From Pseudomonas citri (lineage in GTDB: Bacteria; Pseudomonadota; Gammaproteobacteria; Pseudomonadales; Pseudomonadaceae), in the NCBI RefSeq assembly GCF_025336485.1, contig NZ_JAODAB010000039.1, positions 1 through 39,503 of the forward strand: a stretch of DNA of 39,503 nt. The letters run 5' to 3'. Below are positions 1 through 7,900 of this stretch, piece by piece (within the stretch, counting starts at the first letter, position 1; each line of letters starts with the position of its first letter). The notes beneath the pieces are model-generated. The model was not told where the DNA came from. It did not search any database and was given only the letters and a program-made list of their open reading frames with translations. The translations under genes and the position numbers were made by a program.

Positions 1-22
1 CAGGCCGACCTGGTGAAATCAA

Positions 23-42
23 GGCCTGCCTGACGGCAGGCC
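23..42. repeat. Perfect 8-bp stem-loop
   Basis: The arms GGCCTGCC and GGCAGGCC enclose the loop TGAC, about 50 bases before the first gene. No T-run follows. It could be the end of a gene lying left of the window or a REP fragment, and its role is unknown. Confidence 0.5.
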
Positions 43-95
43 GCTACCGGCCCGAACACAAAAAATCTGACAGTCCCTGATTTGGAGATTCATTC

Positions 96-464
96 ATGTT
101 CAAAGTAACCCCAAACCCACCGAATACCGATCCAACTTCACCGCGCCAAAAAACCAGGTCCCAAAAACACGATGAAGTCACCGACCGAGTCCTCGACCAT
201 TATCTGAACCCCAAACCGGATAAGTCCGAATCGGGTCCTGCACCCAGCCAACTCTTCATCGTCAGCAAAGACATCGATACCGAATGCCTGCTCGCCAACC
301 TCAGCGAAACCCTGGCCTCGGCCAATGTCATGGTTGAGGACCTAGCCTTCAATCTGGAGGGGTCACGCCGACATTTCCTCCTGGGCATCCAACAGCTGAT
401 CGAATTGGGCAGCCTGTTGGCAAACCGTGCATTGGACAACATCGAAACCTGTCAGCCGACATAA
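96..464 (+). CDS. DUF6124 family small protein
   Basis: A 122-residue soluble protein of unknown function. It opens with MFKVTPNPP and carries the blocks LDHYLNP, DIDTECLLANLSETLASANVM and GIQQLIELGSLLANRALDN. I recognise this pattern as the DUF6124 family, which is very common and often multicopy in Pseudomonas. The N-terminal 50 residues are polar and proline-rich and probably disordered, while the C-terminal 70 look helical. There is no signal peptide or membrane segment. The start is set by GGAG at 82-85, ten bases before ATG. It is convergent with the ABC exporter gene, and an inverted repeat directly after the stop probably ends or protects its mRNA. No function can be proposed from the sequence. 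Confidence 0.85.
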   Translation: MFKVTPNPPNTDPTSPRQKTRSQKHDEVTDRVLDHYLNPKPDKSESGPAPSQLFIVSKDIDTECLLANLSETLASANVMVEDLAFNLEGSRRHFLLGIQQLIELGSLLANRALDNIETCQPT

Positions 465-467
465 CCC

Positions 468-500
468 CCTGTGGCGAGGGAGCTTGCCCTCGCCACAAGG
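468..500. repeat. REP-like inverted repeat
   Basis: Near-perfect palindrome: TGTGGCGAGGG, the spacer AGCTT, then CCCTCGCCACA. It starts right behind the DUF6124 stop codon and resembles the abundant 'gtggcgaggg' intergenic repeats of fluorescent pseudomonads. It may act as a transcript end. Confidence 0.7.
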
Positions 501-520
501 AACTTGTGATATTCCAGGAG

Positions 521-552
521 TCCTGGGCCACCGCAGAACCTGTGGGCCCAGG
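521..552. repeat. Inverted repeat between convergent genes
   Basis: The arms TCCTGGGCC (521-529) and GGCCCAGGA (544-552) match perfectly around a 14-base loop. The element lies between the convergent DUF6124 and ABC exporter genes and is plausibly a shared transcript-end structure. Confidence 0.45.
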
Positions 553-574
553 ATTTGAGTGTTGTCACAGCTCC

Positions 575-612
575 AATGTGGGAGCGAGCCTGCTCCGGGC
601 GGCGATCCGACG
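575..612. repeat. REP-like repeat
   Basis: The core GGGAGCGAGCCTGCTCC, followed by gggcggcgatccga, resembles the widespread 'tgtgggagcgagcctgctc' repeat of the P. fluorescens group. It sits 30 bases from the 3' end of the ABC exporter gene. Confidence 0.65.
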
Positions 613-643
613 ATGACGCCAGCAGATCCAGCATCATATTTCG

Positions 644-2359
644 CTAGTTCTGCATCCGAATCTCATCCACCAGCAGCTTGACTGCAGGCCTGTCGACCAG
701 CTCCCGCCATGGACCATCCTCCACGATTACCCCGTCATGCATCACGATGACTCGGTCAAAGCGATGCAGGTGGTCAACGTCATGGGTGACACATATCAAT
801 CCCTGCCCAGCAAAAACTTCGAATAGCAGATCCCAAAGGGGCGTGGTCAGTCTGGGCTCGATGGATGCACTTGGCTCGTCGAACAGATTGAATTTTCCGG
901 GCTTGTTGATCAGGCGCAGCAGCGACAGGCGTTTGGCTTCGCCTCCGGAAATATTCGATGCGTTTTCGCTAACCTGCCGTGTTGCCACGATCTCATCCAG
1001 TTCCAGTTGCCGTATGGCTCTAGACAAGATCGGTGATGAGCTGCCTCCGAGCAGAACCGATTGTTCAAAAGGGCCTTCCAGAAACCGTGGTTGTTGGGGG
1101 CAGTATCTCAAGGCGTCCAAGTGGGCTTGAGCGGTCAAGAGTGAGACCGGTATCGAGTCGATACTCAGTTGGTCTCGCGTTGATACATCAAGCCCGGCGA
1201 GGATTTCCAGAAAAGTGGATTTGCCGGCGCCGCTAGGGCCCGTGATGGCCACGGACTGCCCTTGAGTAAATGCCAGGGAGCGCCTGACCGACAGGCGAGG
1301 CGCTGCCGTTCCTGCCACTTCACAAGGTATGAGCTCCAGCTCCGAGAGACGCTGGAAATCAACCCTTGCCAGCCGATTGCTGCAATCGAAATCCGGAAGT
1401 GATAGCAGACTCTGGAATTGGCGCTGGTCTGCAAGGAACTGATCAAGTACCCGATACCCTTCAGTCAGGGTTGAAATGTTGAGCAGATAACTCCCCGCGA
1501 TTGAAAAAATGGCAACCAGTTGTCCGACACTGATACTGGGTTGCCCCGACAATTGATCGACGACGCCCCAGCAGAGCAGCCCCCCGGTGGAGAGGCTTAT
1601 GAACAGAATCTTGGCGGCGCTCAGCAGGCCGCCAGACGATGCCGTCGTCACCGCAGCTTTGGCATAGCGTCCGAATGCCGCGTTCAACGGTTGCAGGGCC
1701 GTGGGTATGGCACTTTCCAGCTTTATGATTTTTCCCGCGTTGAGGGTGTTGTAGAGGTGAGCACTTAATTCATCTTCCTGTTCATTGACCGCATCAATGT
1801 GCTTTCTGCGCCATCTGATAATTTTATGGGTGGCGGCCAGATAGATAATCCCGAACGCTGTCATGCTCAAAAAAATTTCACTGCCCCCTATGTAAATAAA
1901 AGCAGCCCCAACAACTATGAATTCCAAGAGTACCGGCAGCGCAATAGTCATAATGAACGTCAGCAGTTGTTCGTGAGCGGTAATTCCACGCTCAACCGAC
2001 TTTATGAAATGGCCGATCCGCCAGGAATTGAATAGTGAAAATTCCTTGCTTATAAGCTCGGTGATCCACTCAATGGAAGCGTTCAGGATAATGCGCTGTA
2101 CCAGTTTGGACAGCGCGTGGATTTGCAGCGGAGTGATGATGGCATGAATGCATCCCGCGATAATCAGGCCTGTTGTCAGCGCGAGCAGTGTATTGGACGC
2201 TGGATTAATGTGACCTTGCAGGGTGTCGATGATGGTTCCAAGTAACAATGGAGGTGCGAGCGTGATGAGTTTGAGTGCGATGATTGTGACTATAGTCAGT
2301 GCTAAGAGATTTGTGTGTTTTTTATAGGCGTTTCTTGTCATTGTTCGGATGCTGCGCAT
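644..2359 (-). CDS. ABC exporter, fused membrane and ATPase domains, of a RiPP-like cassette
   Basis: A 571-residue half-transporter, probably working as a homodimer in the inner membrane to export the modified peptide of this cassette. Residues about 15-310 form the transmembrane domain. The ATPase follows, with Walker A GPSGAGKST near 375, Q-loop YCPQQP near 420, signature NISGGEAKRLSLLR near 470, Walker B FNLFDEPSAS near 490 and H-loop VTHD near 520. There is no N-terminal C39 peptidase domain, so it would not cut off a leader itself. The start is supported by AGGAG seven bases before ATG. It begins 34 bases after the ycaO stop and is almost certainly cotranscribed with it. Composition is more AT-rich than in flanking genes, suggesting acquisition together with ycaO. 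The cargo is inferred from context only. Confidence 0.9.
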   Translation of the reverse strand: MRSIRTMTRNAYKKHTNLLALTIVTIIALKLITLAPPLLLGTIIDTLQGHINPASNTLLALTTGLIIAGCIHAIITPLQIHALSKLVQRIILNASIEWITELISKEFSLFNSWRIGHFIKSVERGITAHEQLLTFIMTIALPVLLEFIVVGAAFIYIGGSEIFLSMTAFGIIYLAATHKIIRWRRKHIDAVNEQEDELSAHLYNTLNAGKIIKLESAIPTALQPLNAAFGRYAKAAVTTASSGGLLSAAKILFISLSTGGLLCWGVVDQLSGQPSISVGQLVAIFSIAGSYLLNISTLTEGYRVLDQFLADQRQFQSLLSLPDFDCSNRLARVDFQRLSELELIPCEVAGTAAPRLSVRRSLAFTQGQSVAITGPSGAGKSTFLEILAGLDVSTRDQLSIDSIPVSLLTAQAHLDALRYCPQQPRFLEGPFEQSVLLGGSSSPILSRAIRQLELDEIVATRQVSENASNISGGEAKRLSLLRLINKPGKFNLFDEPSASIEPRLTTPLWDLLFEVFAGQGLICVTHDVDHLHRFDRVIVMHDGVIVEDGPWRELVDRPAVKLLVDEIRMQN

Positions 2360-2393
2360 ATGCCTGCTCCTGATTGCTTCGTGTTTCGATAAT

Positions 2394-3566
2394 TCATCGG
2401 CGTAGCACGTACTGAGGCACCACTAGGCGGCCACTCCGGATGATGTTAAAGCGCTCAAGTCCTGGAATGTAAGTTTGAGTGATGATGCTGTTGCTTGAAA
2501 AGCGAGCTATGGTTCGGTGGAATATTTTCATTCCTGTGTTTGAAAGGCTGTTTTGCAATGTTTCTAATTGCGTGGAAACTGTGGCGGAGTCGGTATGTAC
2601 TGGAGTGTCGATTATGGGGAGTGTTGCTTTTGTGATTGGTGTGAAGTCAATAAGGTGTTTCAGGCTCTTCGATTGGGACAGTAAATCAAAGGTTTTTCTA
2701 TCTATAAATTCTTCAGCGTCGTCATATAAGTCCTCGGACTGAAACTGTTCAGTAACTGCTCTTTGGATTGCAGTTTGGATTTCAAGCGAGCATCCGGAGC
2801 CGATGGGTGAAAGATGATGAGGTCCCGGGCCCTCTTTGGGAAATGCCACTGCAAAATATACGGATAGCACGTCCTTGATGACAGCCACTCGCAGGCCGCT
2901 CGCTGACGCCAAGGCAGAGGGGTTATTCCTCAGCGCCGTTTCAAGCAACGCGGTGGAAGGTATGTACAGTTCAATTGCCGGACCGAGGCCGCAGACAGTC
3001 ATGTAGAAAAGCGACAGGATATGCCTCTCGATTGCTTCGTGGGTACCATGTAACAGTGCTTCGTTCTCTGTACAACCAAAAGCAATTCCGGAGTTTGATG
3101 AGTAGCGAGATAGAAAGTGCAGTGCAGAATTCGGATCTTCGTGGATGGATTGCGTCGTTTCTGGGCATAGAAGGGCACATGGAGCAAATAGCGCTTCATC
3201 GTTGTTGAGTGAAGTAAGCCTGAAGCACTCTATTAATTTTTCAGTGTGAGGCAGGCTGGTAAAAATCCCATCTTCTGTGACTGCTTTTTGAGTGGCTATC
3301 TTGTCGGAGCGGCACCGTATGGGAGAGTCAGCGAGAGATTGAAACGTGCCAAAGTGTTCAATGCTTTCTGCCAGTGCGCCTATTAGTGAATCTGGTCCCT
3401 TGCCAGCCCCAGATTCAATGAGATTATTGTTGCCATCAAACAGTTCCGCCGTCGCTACCAGCTTGGATGGTGCTGTGTACCGTGTTACTGCGCTGAGGCC
3501 CAGTGTGTGGAGCGTGGACATTATGTTGAATAGTGCTTCGGTGGGTGAGAGTTCGCGTTCAGACAT
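2394..3566 (-). CDS. Stand-alone YcaO-domain enzyme
   Basis: A 390-residue protein of the YcaO superfamily, ATP-dependent enzymes that activate peptide backbone amides to form azolines, thioamides or amidines. The N-terminal ATP-site segment GAGKG (53-57) and ESIEHFG (67-73) is present. The hallmark segment SGIAFGCTENEALLHGTHEA with the following IERH (about 159-182) keeps the ExxER pattern. AIQRAVTEQFQSE near 270 matches the next conserved helix. The C-terminus ends in VVPQYVLRR and lacks the PxPxP tail of classical azoline-forming YcaO proteins. No E1-like, ocin-ThiF, TfuA or flavin dehydrogenase partner is encoded nearby. The start is supported by GGAG six bases before ATG. Low GC and unusual codons set it apart from the chromosome. 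Which bond it makes cannot be read from sequence. Confidence 0.9.
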   Translation of the reverse strand: MSERELSPTEALFNIMSTLHTLGLSAVTRYTAPSKLVATAELFDGNNNLIESGAGKGPDSLIGALAESIEHFGTFQSLADSPIRCRSDKIATQKAVTEDGIFTSLPHTEKLIECFRLTSLNNDEALFAPCALLCPETTQSIHEDPNSALHFLSRYSSNSGIAFGCTENEALLHGTHEAIERHILSLFYMTVCGLGPAIELYIPSTALLETALRNNPSALASASGLRVAVIKDVLSVYFAVAFPKEGPGPHHLSPIGSGCSLEIQTAIQRAVTEQFQSEDLYDDAEEFIDRKTFDLLSQSKSLKHLIDFTPITKATLPIIDTPVHTDSATVSTQLETLQNSLSNTGMKIFHRTIARFSSNSIITQTYIPGLERFNIIRSGRLVVPQYVLRR

Positions 3567-3583
3567 ATGGATCTCCGTTAATG

Positions 3584-3611
3584 GATGCCGAAAGGAGATC
3601 CTTTCGGCATC
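3584..3611 (-). promoter_or_regulatory. 12-bp stem-loop between peptide ORF and ycaO
   Basis: Perfect hairpin: GATGCCGAAAGG, loop AGAT, CCTTTCGGCATC, in the 74-base gap between the 38-codon ORF and ycaO. It has no T-tract, so it is likely a processing or attenuation element rather than a full terminator. Such elements between precursor and enzyme genes keep precursor mRNA in excess, which I infer here. Confidence 0.7.
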
Positions 3612-3640
3612 TGTTTTCCGATATTTAATCGGTCGCTGGC

Positions 3641-3757
3641 TTAATTGGTCAGCGACGCAAAAAAGTCCGCTTCTGTTGCGAGGAGACCTTTAGAAAAGCC
3701 TAAAGTCTGTGTTAGGCCAAAAAAGGTGTGATTTATTTCAGAGCGTTTCCTGCCCAT
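3641..3757 (-). CDS. Putative RiPP precursor peptide, 38 residues, Cys-free
   Basis: A short ORF of 38 codons plus TAA, on the same strand as ycaO and 74 bases upstream of it. A good ribosome site, GGAG, lies nine bases before ATG. The peptide starts basic (MGRKRSE), has a Gly/Thr/Phe-rich middle (NHTFFGLTQTLGFSKGLL) and an acidic, hydrophobic end (ATEADFFASLTN). It holds no cysteine but several Ser and Thr (S6, T11, T16, T18, S22, T28, S35, T37), which a YcaO enzyme could cyclise. There is no obvious GG or other leader cut site, and a motif of the form FF(G/A) occurs twice. I know of no named family with this sequence. Evidence for it being a gene is position, ribosome site and the following stem-loop. 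Confidence 0.65.
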   Translation of the reverse strand: MGRKRSEINHTFFGLTQTLGFSKGLLATEADFFASLTN

Positions 3758-3806
3758 GTCGATTTACTCCAATGTAGTTAATGGGTGTCGCGATGCGAGT
3801 GCCCAA

Positions 3807-3824
3807 CTTGCGTGTGTTCGCAAG
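3807..3824. repeat. Small inverted repeat upstream of the peptide ORF
   Basis: CTTGCG, six bases, CGCAAG, about 50-70 bases upstream of the peptide start, next to the AT-rich stretch ATTAATTAATAACA. It could be an operator or leader-RNA hairpin for the RiPP-like operon. Role unknown. Confidence 0.4.
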
Positions 3825-3981
3825 TGATTAATTAATAACATTGAGATGGGGTTAAGGCTATTGCGTAACTTCCGAGGCTGAAGTAGGTCCGTTCTTGCCA
3901 TTGAGTAGGAGGGGGATGTAGGAAGGTGGCTGCTTTGTTGAAAGAGCCGGTTTCTCTCTACTGTTTCCGTCGTTTGGGGTG

Positions 3982-4009
3982 TTTATATTATTTTAGGAAA
4001 GGATCGAAA
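3982..4009 (-). promoter_or_regulatory. Possible sigma70 promoter of the RiPP-like operon
   Basis: Read on the minus strand there is TTTCGA, 16 bases, TATAAA, within an AT-rich patch. It would give a leader of about 220 bases before the peptide ORF. Only the -10 is a good match, so this is a guess. The rest of 3830-4223 holds no supported gene. Confidence 0.3.
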
Positions 4010-4223
4010 GGGTAGTCTGGTAAGGGCGCAGAGGTGTTCTAAGGCAGGTGCCTGTGGTGGCCGAGCCCATGTGGGGGCGCCTATTAAGCAGGAGCTCTCC
4101 CTGTCTACTGCAGGAACTGACAGGGTAAGCCCCGGGTTCTTCGGCCGATGCACTGACCCGTGGCGAGGGCGCTTTGGGATCAGGGGGCTCTGATGCCAAA
4201 GGGGGGAGCGGCAACCGTTGGAG

Positions 4224-4577
4224 TCAGAGTTGGCTCACATAAGTCCCCGTCCCCTTGAGAATGTTCTGCAACGTCAGTTCCACTTCCGCCAAGTCCGCCG
4301 CATCGGTGTCGTGGATGATCTCCAGCACATCATCGCCGTTCAGTGCATCGGCATCCCTCGCCGCGATTTCGATCAGCAAGCGGGTCGGGCTGAGGGTGAC
4401 TTTCACGCCGTCCAGGGTGGAAGGTTCGCCATCTAGGGCGATTTCCAGTTCGTCTTCGTCGGGGTAGCGGGTCATCAGGAACATCTCACCCTGGGTGCTG
4501 TGGCAGCACAACATGGCCATGTTGTCTTCTTCGTCGTCGCAGGGGTTGGCGATCAGAAGGGCGGTGGTCATTTGCAT
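4224..4577 (-). CDS. Conserved acidic hypothetical protein
   Basis: A 117-residue soluble, strongly acidic protein (segments CDDEEDN, YPDEDELEIALDGE and DADALNGDDVLEIIHDTDAADLAE) with no signal peptide or membrane helix. I do not recognise a named family. The pattern of alternating strands with DG turns looks like a small globular alpha/beta fold. The start is supported by AGGAG seven bases before ATG (the Met at residue 3 is less well placed). Its base composition is like the bulk chromosome, unlike the adjacent YcaO cassette. It therefore probably belongs to the core genome and marks the right border of that cassette. It is divergent from gdhB. Confidence 0.75.
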   Translation of the reverse strand: MQMTTALLIANPCDDEEDNMAMLCCHSTQGEMFLMTRYPDEDELEIALDGEPSTLDGVKVTLSPTRLLIEIAARDADALNGDDVLEIIHDTDAADLAEVELTLQNILKGTGTYVSQL

Positions 4578-4784
4578 GGTGGAGCTCCTGGTTCGAATGC
4601 ACAGCTGGGTACAAAAAAAAATGATTCTGCCAGCCTGAACGATTTTCTGCTGGATTACCCTATTGGGCCCCCAAGGCTGCTAGGGTTAGCCGAGGTGCTT
4701 GAGGCGCATAGCGTTGACCGAATATGTCGCAGCGCTGCAAGCAGGTGGCTTGCCGCACTCGTTAAGCTGCGCAACGGATGTGCT

Positions 4785-4818
4785 CCTGCAAAGTGCACTG
4801 GGCAGTGCACTTTGCAGG
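4785..4818. promoter_or_regulatory. Perfect 16-2-16 palindrome upstream of gdhB
   Basis: The arms CCTGCAAAGTGCACTG and CAGTGCACTTTGCAGG are exact inverted copies separated by GG. They lie in the 417-base gap between the acidic hypothetical gene and gdhB, about 180 bases before the gdhB start. It could be a dimeric regulator site or a strong RNA hairpin, and there is no T-run. Otherwise the gap 4578-4994 holds only the direct repeat listed next and no gene I can support. Confidence 0.75.
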
Positions 4819-4824
4819 TGTCCA

Positions 4825-4845
4825 TTACATGGAATTTACATGGAA
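4825..4845. promoter_or_regulatory. 10-bp direct repeat one helical turn apart
   Basis: TTACATGGAA occurs twice (4825-4834 and 4836-4845), 11 bases apart, seven bases after the large palindrome and 150 bases before gdhB. The spacing suits two protomers on the same DNA face, so this may be an activator site for gdhB. No regulator is identified. Confidence 0.5.
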
Positions 4846-4994
4846 AAGGAATGTGACCTGCGGGTCTTGTCCAGCTTCACCCACCTGTCGTCCTGTTTCC
4901 TCTGCCCGAGAACCAGGAACAGGATGACCGGCAACCCATAGAGGGGTTGCGCGCGACGCGTTAATCAATAACAAGCCCAAGCGGAGTACCACAG

Positions 4995-7900
4995 ATGGCG
5001 TTCTTCACCGCAGCCAGCAAAGCCGACTTCCAGCAGCAACTGCAAGCGGCTCTGGCGCAGCACATCAGTGAACAGGCACTGCCACAAGTGGCGCTGTTCG
5101 CTGAACAATTCTTCGGCATCATTTCCCTCGATGAACTCACCCAACGCCGGTTGTCCGACCTCGCCGGTTGCACCTTGTCTGCGTGGCGCCTGCTTGAGCG
5201 CTTCGACCACGCGCAGTCCCAGGTGCGTGTCTACAACCCCGATTACGAACGCCACGGCTGGCAATCGACCCATACCGCGGTCGAAGTGCTGCACCACGAC
5301 CTGCCATTCCTGGTGGATTCGGTCCGGACCGAACTGAACCGCCGCGGCTACAGCATCCATACCCTGCAAACCACCGTCCTGAGCGTGCGTCGCGGCAGCA
5401 AGGGCGAGTTGCTGGAAATCCTGCCTAAAGGCACCCAGGGCGACGGCATCCTGCAAGAGTCGTTGATGTACCTGGAGATCGACCGCTGCGCCAACGCCGC
5501 CGAGCTCAGTGTCCTGGGCAAGGAACTGGAGCAGGTGCTGGGTGAAGTGCGCGTGGCGGTGGCCGATTTCGAGCCGATGAAAGCCAAGGTCCAGGAAATC
5601 CTGAGCGGCCTGGACAACAGCGCCTACGCCATCGACGCTGATGAAAAGAGCGAGATCAAGAGCTTCCTGGAGTGGCTGGTGGGCAACCACTTCACGTTCC
5701 TCGGCTACGAAGAGTTCGTGGTGCGTGACGAAACCGAAGGCGGCCACATCGAGTACAACCCCGACTCGTTCCTCGGCCTGACCAAGCTGCTGCGCGCCGG
5801 CCTGACCGCCGAAGACCTGCGCATCGAAGACTACGCCGTCAATTACCTGCGCGAACCGACCCTGCTGTCGTTCGCCAAGGCCGCGCACCCGAGCCGCGTG
5901 CACCGTCCAGCCTACCCGGACTATGTGTCGATCCGTGAAATCGATGCCGACGGCAAGGTGGTCAAGGAATGCCGTTTCATGGGCCTGTACACCTCTTCGG
6001 TGTACGGCGAGAGCGTGCGGGTCATTCCGTACATCCGCCGCAAGGTCGAGGAAATCGAACGTCGTTCGGGCTTCCAGGCCAAGGCTCACCTGGGCAAGGA
6101 ACTGGCCCAGGTGCTCGAGGTGCTGCCGCGTGACGATCTGTTCCAGACTCCGGTGGACGAGTTGTTCAGCACCGTCATGTCCATCGTGCAGATCCAGGAA
6201 CGCAACAAGATCCGCCTGTTCCTGCGCAAGGACCCGTACGGTCGTTTCTGCTACTGCCTGGCCTACGTTCCGCGTGACATCTACTCCACCGAAGTGCGCC
6301 AGAAGATCCAGCAGGTGCTGATGGATCGTCTGAAGGCCTCGGACTGCGAATTCTGGACGTTCTTCTCCGAATCCGTACTGGCTCGCGTGCAATTGATCCT
6401 GCGCGTGGACCCGAAAAACCGCCTCGACATCGATCCGCTGTTGCTGGAAAAAGAAGTCATCCAGGCTTGCCGCAGCTGGAAAGACGACTACGACAGCCTG
6501 GTGGTCGAGAGCTTCGGCGAAGCCCATGGCACCAATGTGCTGGCCGACTTCCCGAAAGGTTTCCCTGCCGGTTACCGCGAGCGTTTCGCCGCCCATTCGG
6601 CGGTGGTCGACATGCAACACCTGCTGAGCCTGAGCGAAACCAATCCGTTGGTGATGAGTTTCTACCAGCCGCTGGGCCAGGTGTCCGGCCAGCGTGAGCT
6701 GCATTGCAAGCTGTATCACGCCGATGCGCCGCTGGCGCTGTCCGACGTGTTGCCGATCCTGGAAAACCTCGGCCTGCGTGTGCTGGGTGAGTTCCCGTAT
6801 CGCCTGCGCCACACCAATGGCCGCGAGTTCTGGATCCATGATTTCGCCTTCACCGCCGCCGAAGGCCTGGACCTGGACATCCAGCAGCTCAACGACACCC
6901 TGCAGGACGCGTTCGTGCACATCGTGCGCGGCGACGCCGAGAACGATGCGTTCAACCGCCTGGTGCTGACTGCCGGCCTGCCATGGCGCGACGTGGCGCT
7001 GCTGCGTGCCTACGCCCGTTACCTGAAGCAGATCCGCCTGGGCTTCGACCTGGGTTACATCGCCAGCACCCTGAACAACCACACCGACATCGCTCGCGAA
7101 CTGACCCGGTTGTTCAAGACCCGCTTCTACCTGGCCCGCAAACTCAGCGGCGACGACCTGGAAGACAAGCAACTGCGCCTGGAGCAGGCGATCCTCTCGG
7201 CCCTGGACGACGTCCAGGTGCTCAACGAAGACCGCATCCTGCGTCGCTACCTGGACCTGATCAAGGCCACCCTGCGGACCAACTTCTACCAGACCGACGC
7301 CAACGGCCAGAACAAGTCCTACTTCAGCTTCAAATTCAACCCGCACCTGATCCCTGAACTGCCGAAACCGGTGCCCAAGTTCGAGATCTTCGTCTATTCG
7401 CCACGGGTTGAAGGCGTGCACCTGCGTTTTGGCAACGTGGCTCGCGGTGGCCTGCGCTGGTCTGACCGTGAAGAAGACTACCGTACCGAAGTGCTCGGCC
7501 TGGTGAAGGCCCAGCAAGTGAAGAACTCGGTGATCGTGCCAGTGGGCGCCAAGGGTGGCTTCCTGCCTCGTCGCTTGCCGCTGGGCGGCAGCCGGGACGA
7601 GATCGCGGCCGAAGGCATCGCTTGCTACCGCATCTTCATCTCGGGCCTGTTGGACATCACCGATAACCTCAAGGACGGCGCACTGGTACCGCCGGCCAAC
7701 GTCGTGCGTCATGACGACGATGACCCGTACCTGGTGGTGGCAGCGGACAAGGGCACTGCAACCTTCTCCGACATCGCCAACGGCATTGCCATCGACTACG
7801 GCTTCTGGCTGGGCGATGCGTTCGCTTCCGGCGGCTCGGCCGGTTATGACCACAAGAAAATGGGCATCACCGCCAAGGGCGCCTGGGTTGGCGTGCAGCG

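Noticed and set aside
3764..3901. A 45-codon minus-strand ORF just upstream of the putative precursor peptide
   Set aside because: It has no ribosome site, and its end overlaps the ribosome site of the peptide ORF. A leader-peptide role is possible but unsupported.
3993..4214. A 73-codon minus-strand ORF between the YcaO cassette and the acidic gene
   Set aside because: Its composition is proline/serine-rich without motifs, no ribosome site was seen, and the DNA looks like degenerate REP-type repeat (gtggcgagggcgctttggg).
4500..4856. A plus-strand frame over the gap before gdhB
   Set aside because: It starts inside the opposite gene and runs through the perfect palindrome at 4785-4818. No ribosome site or motif.
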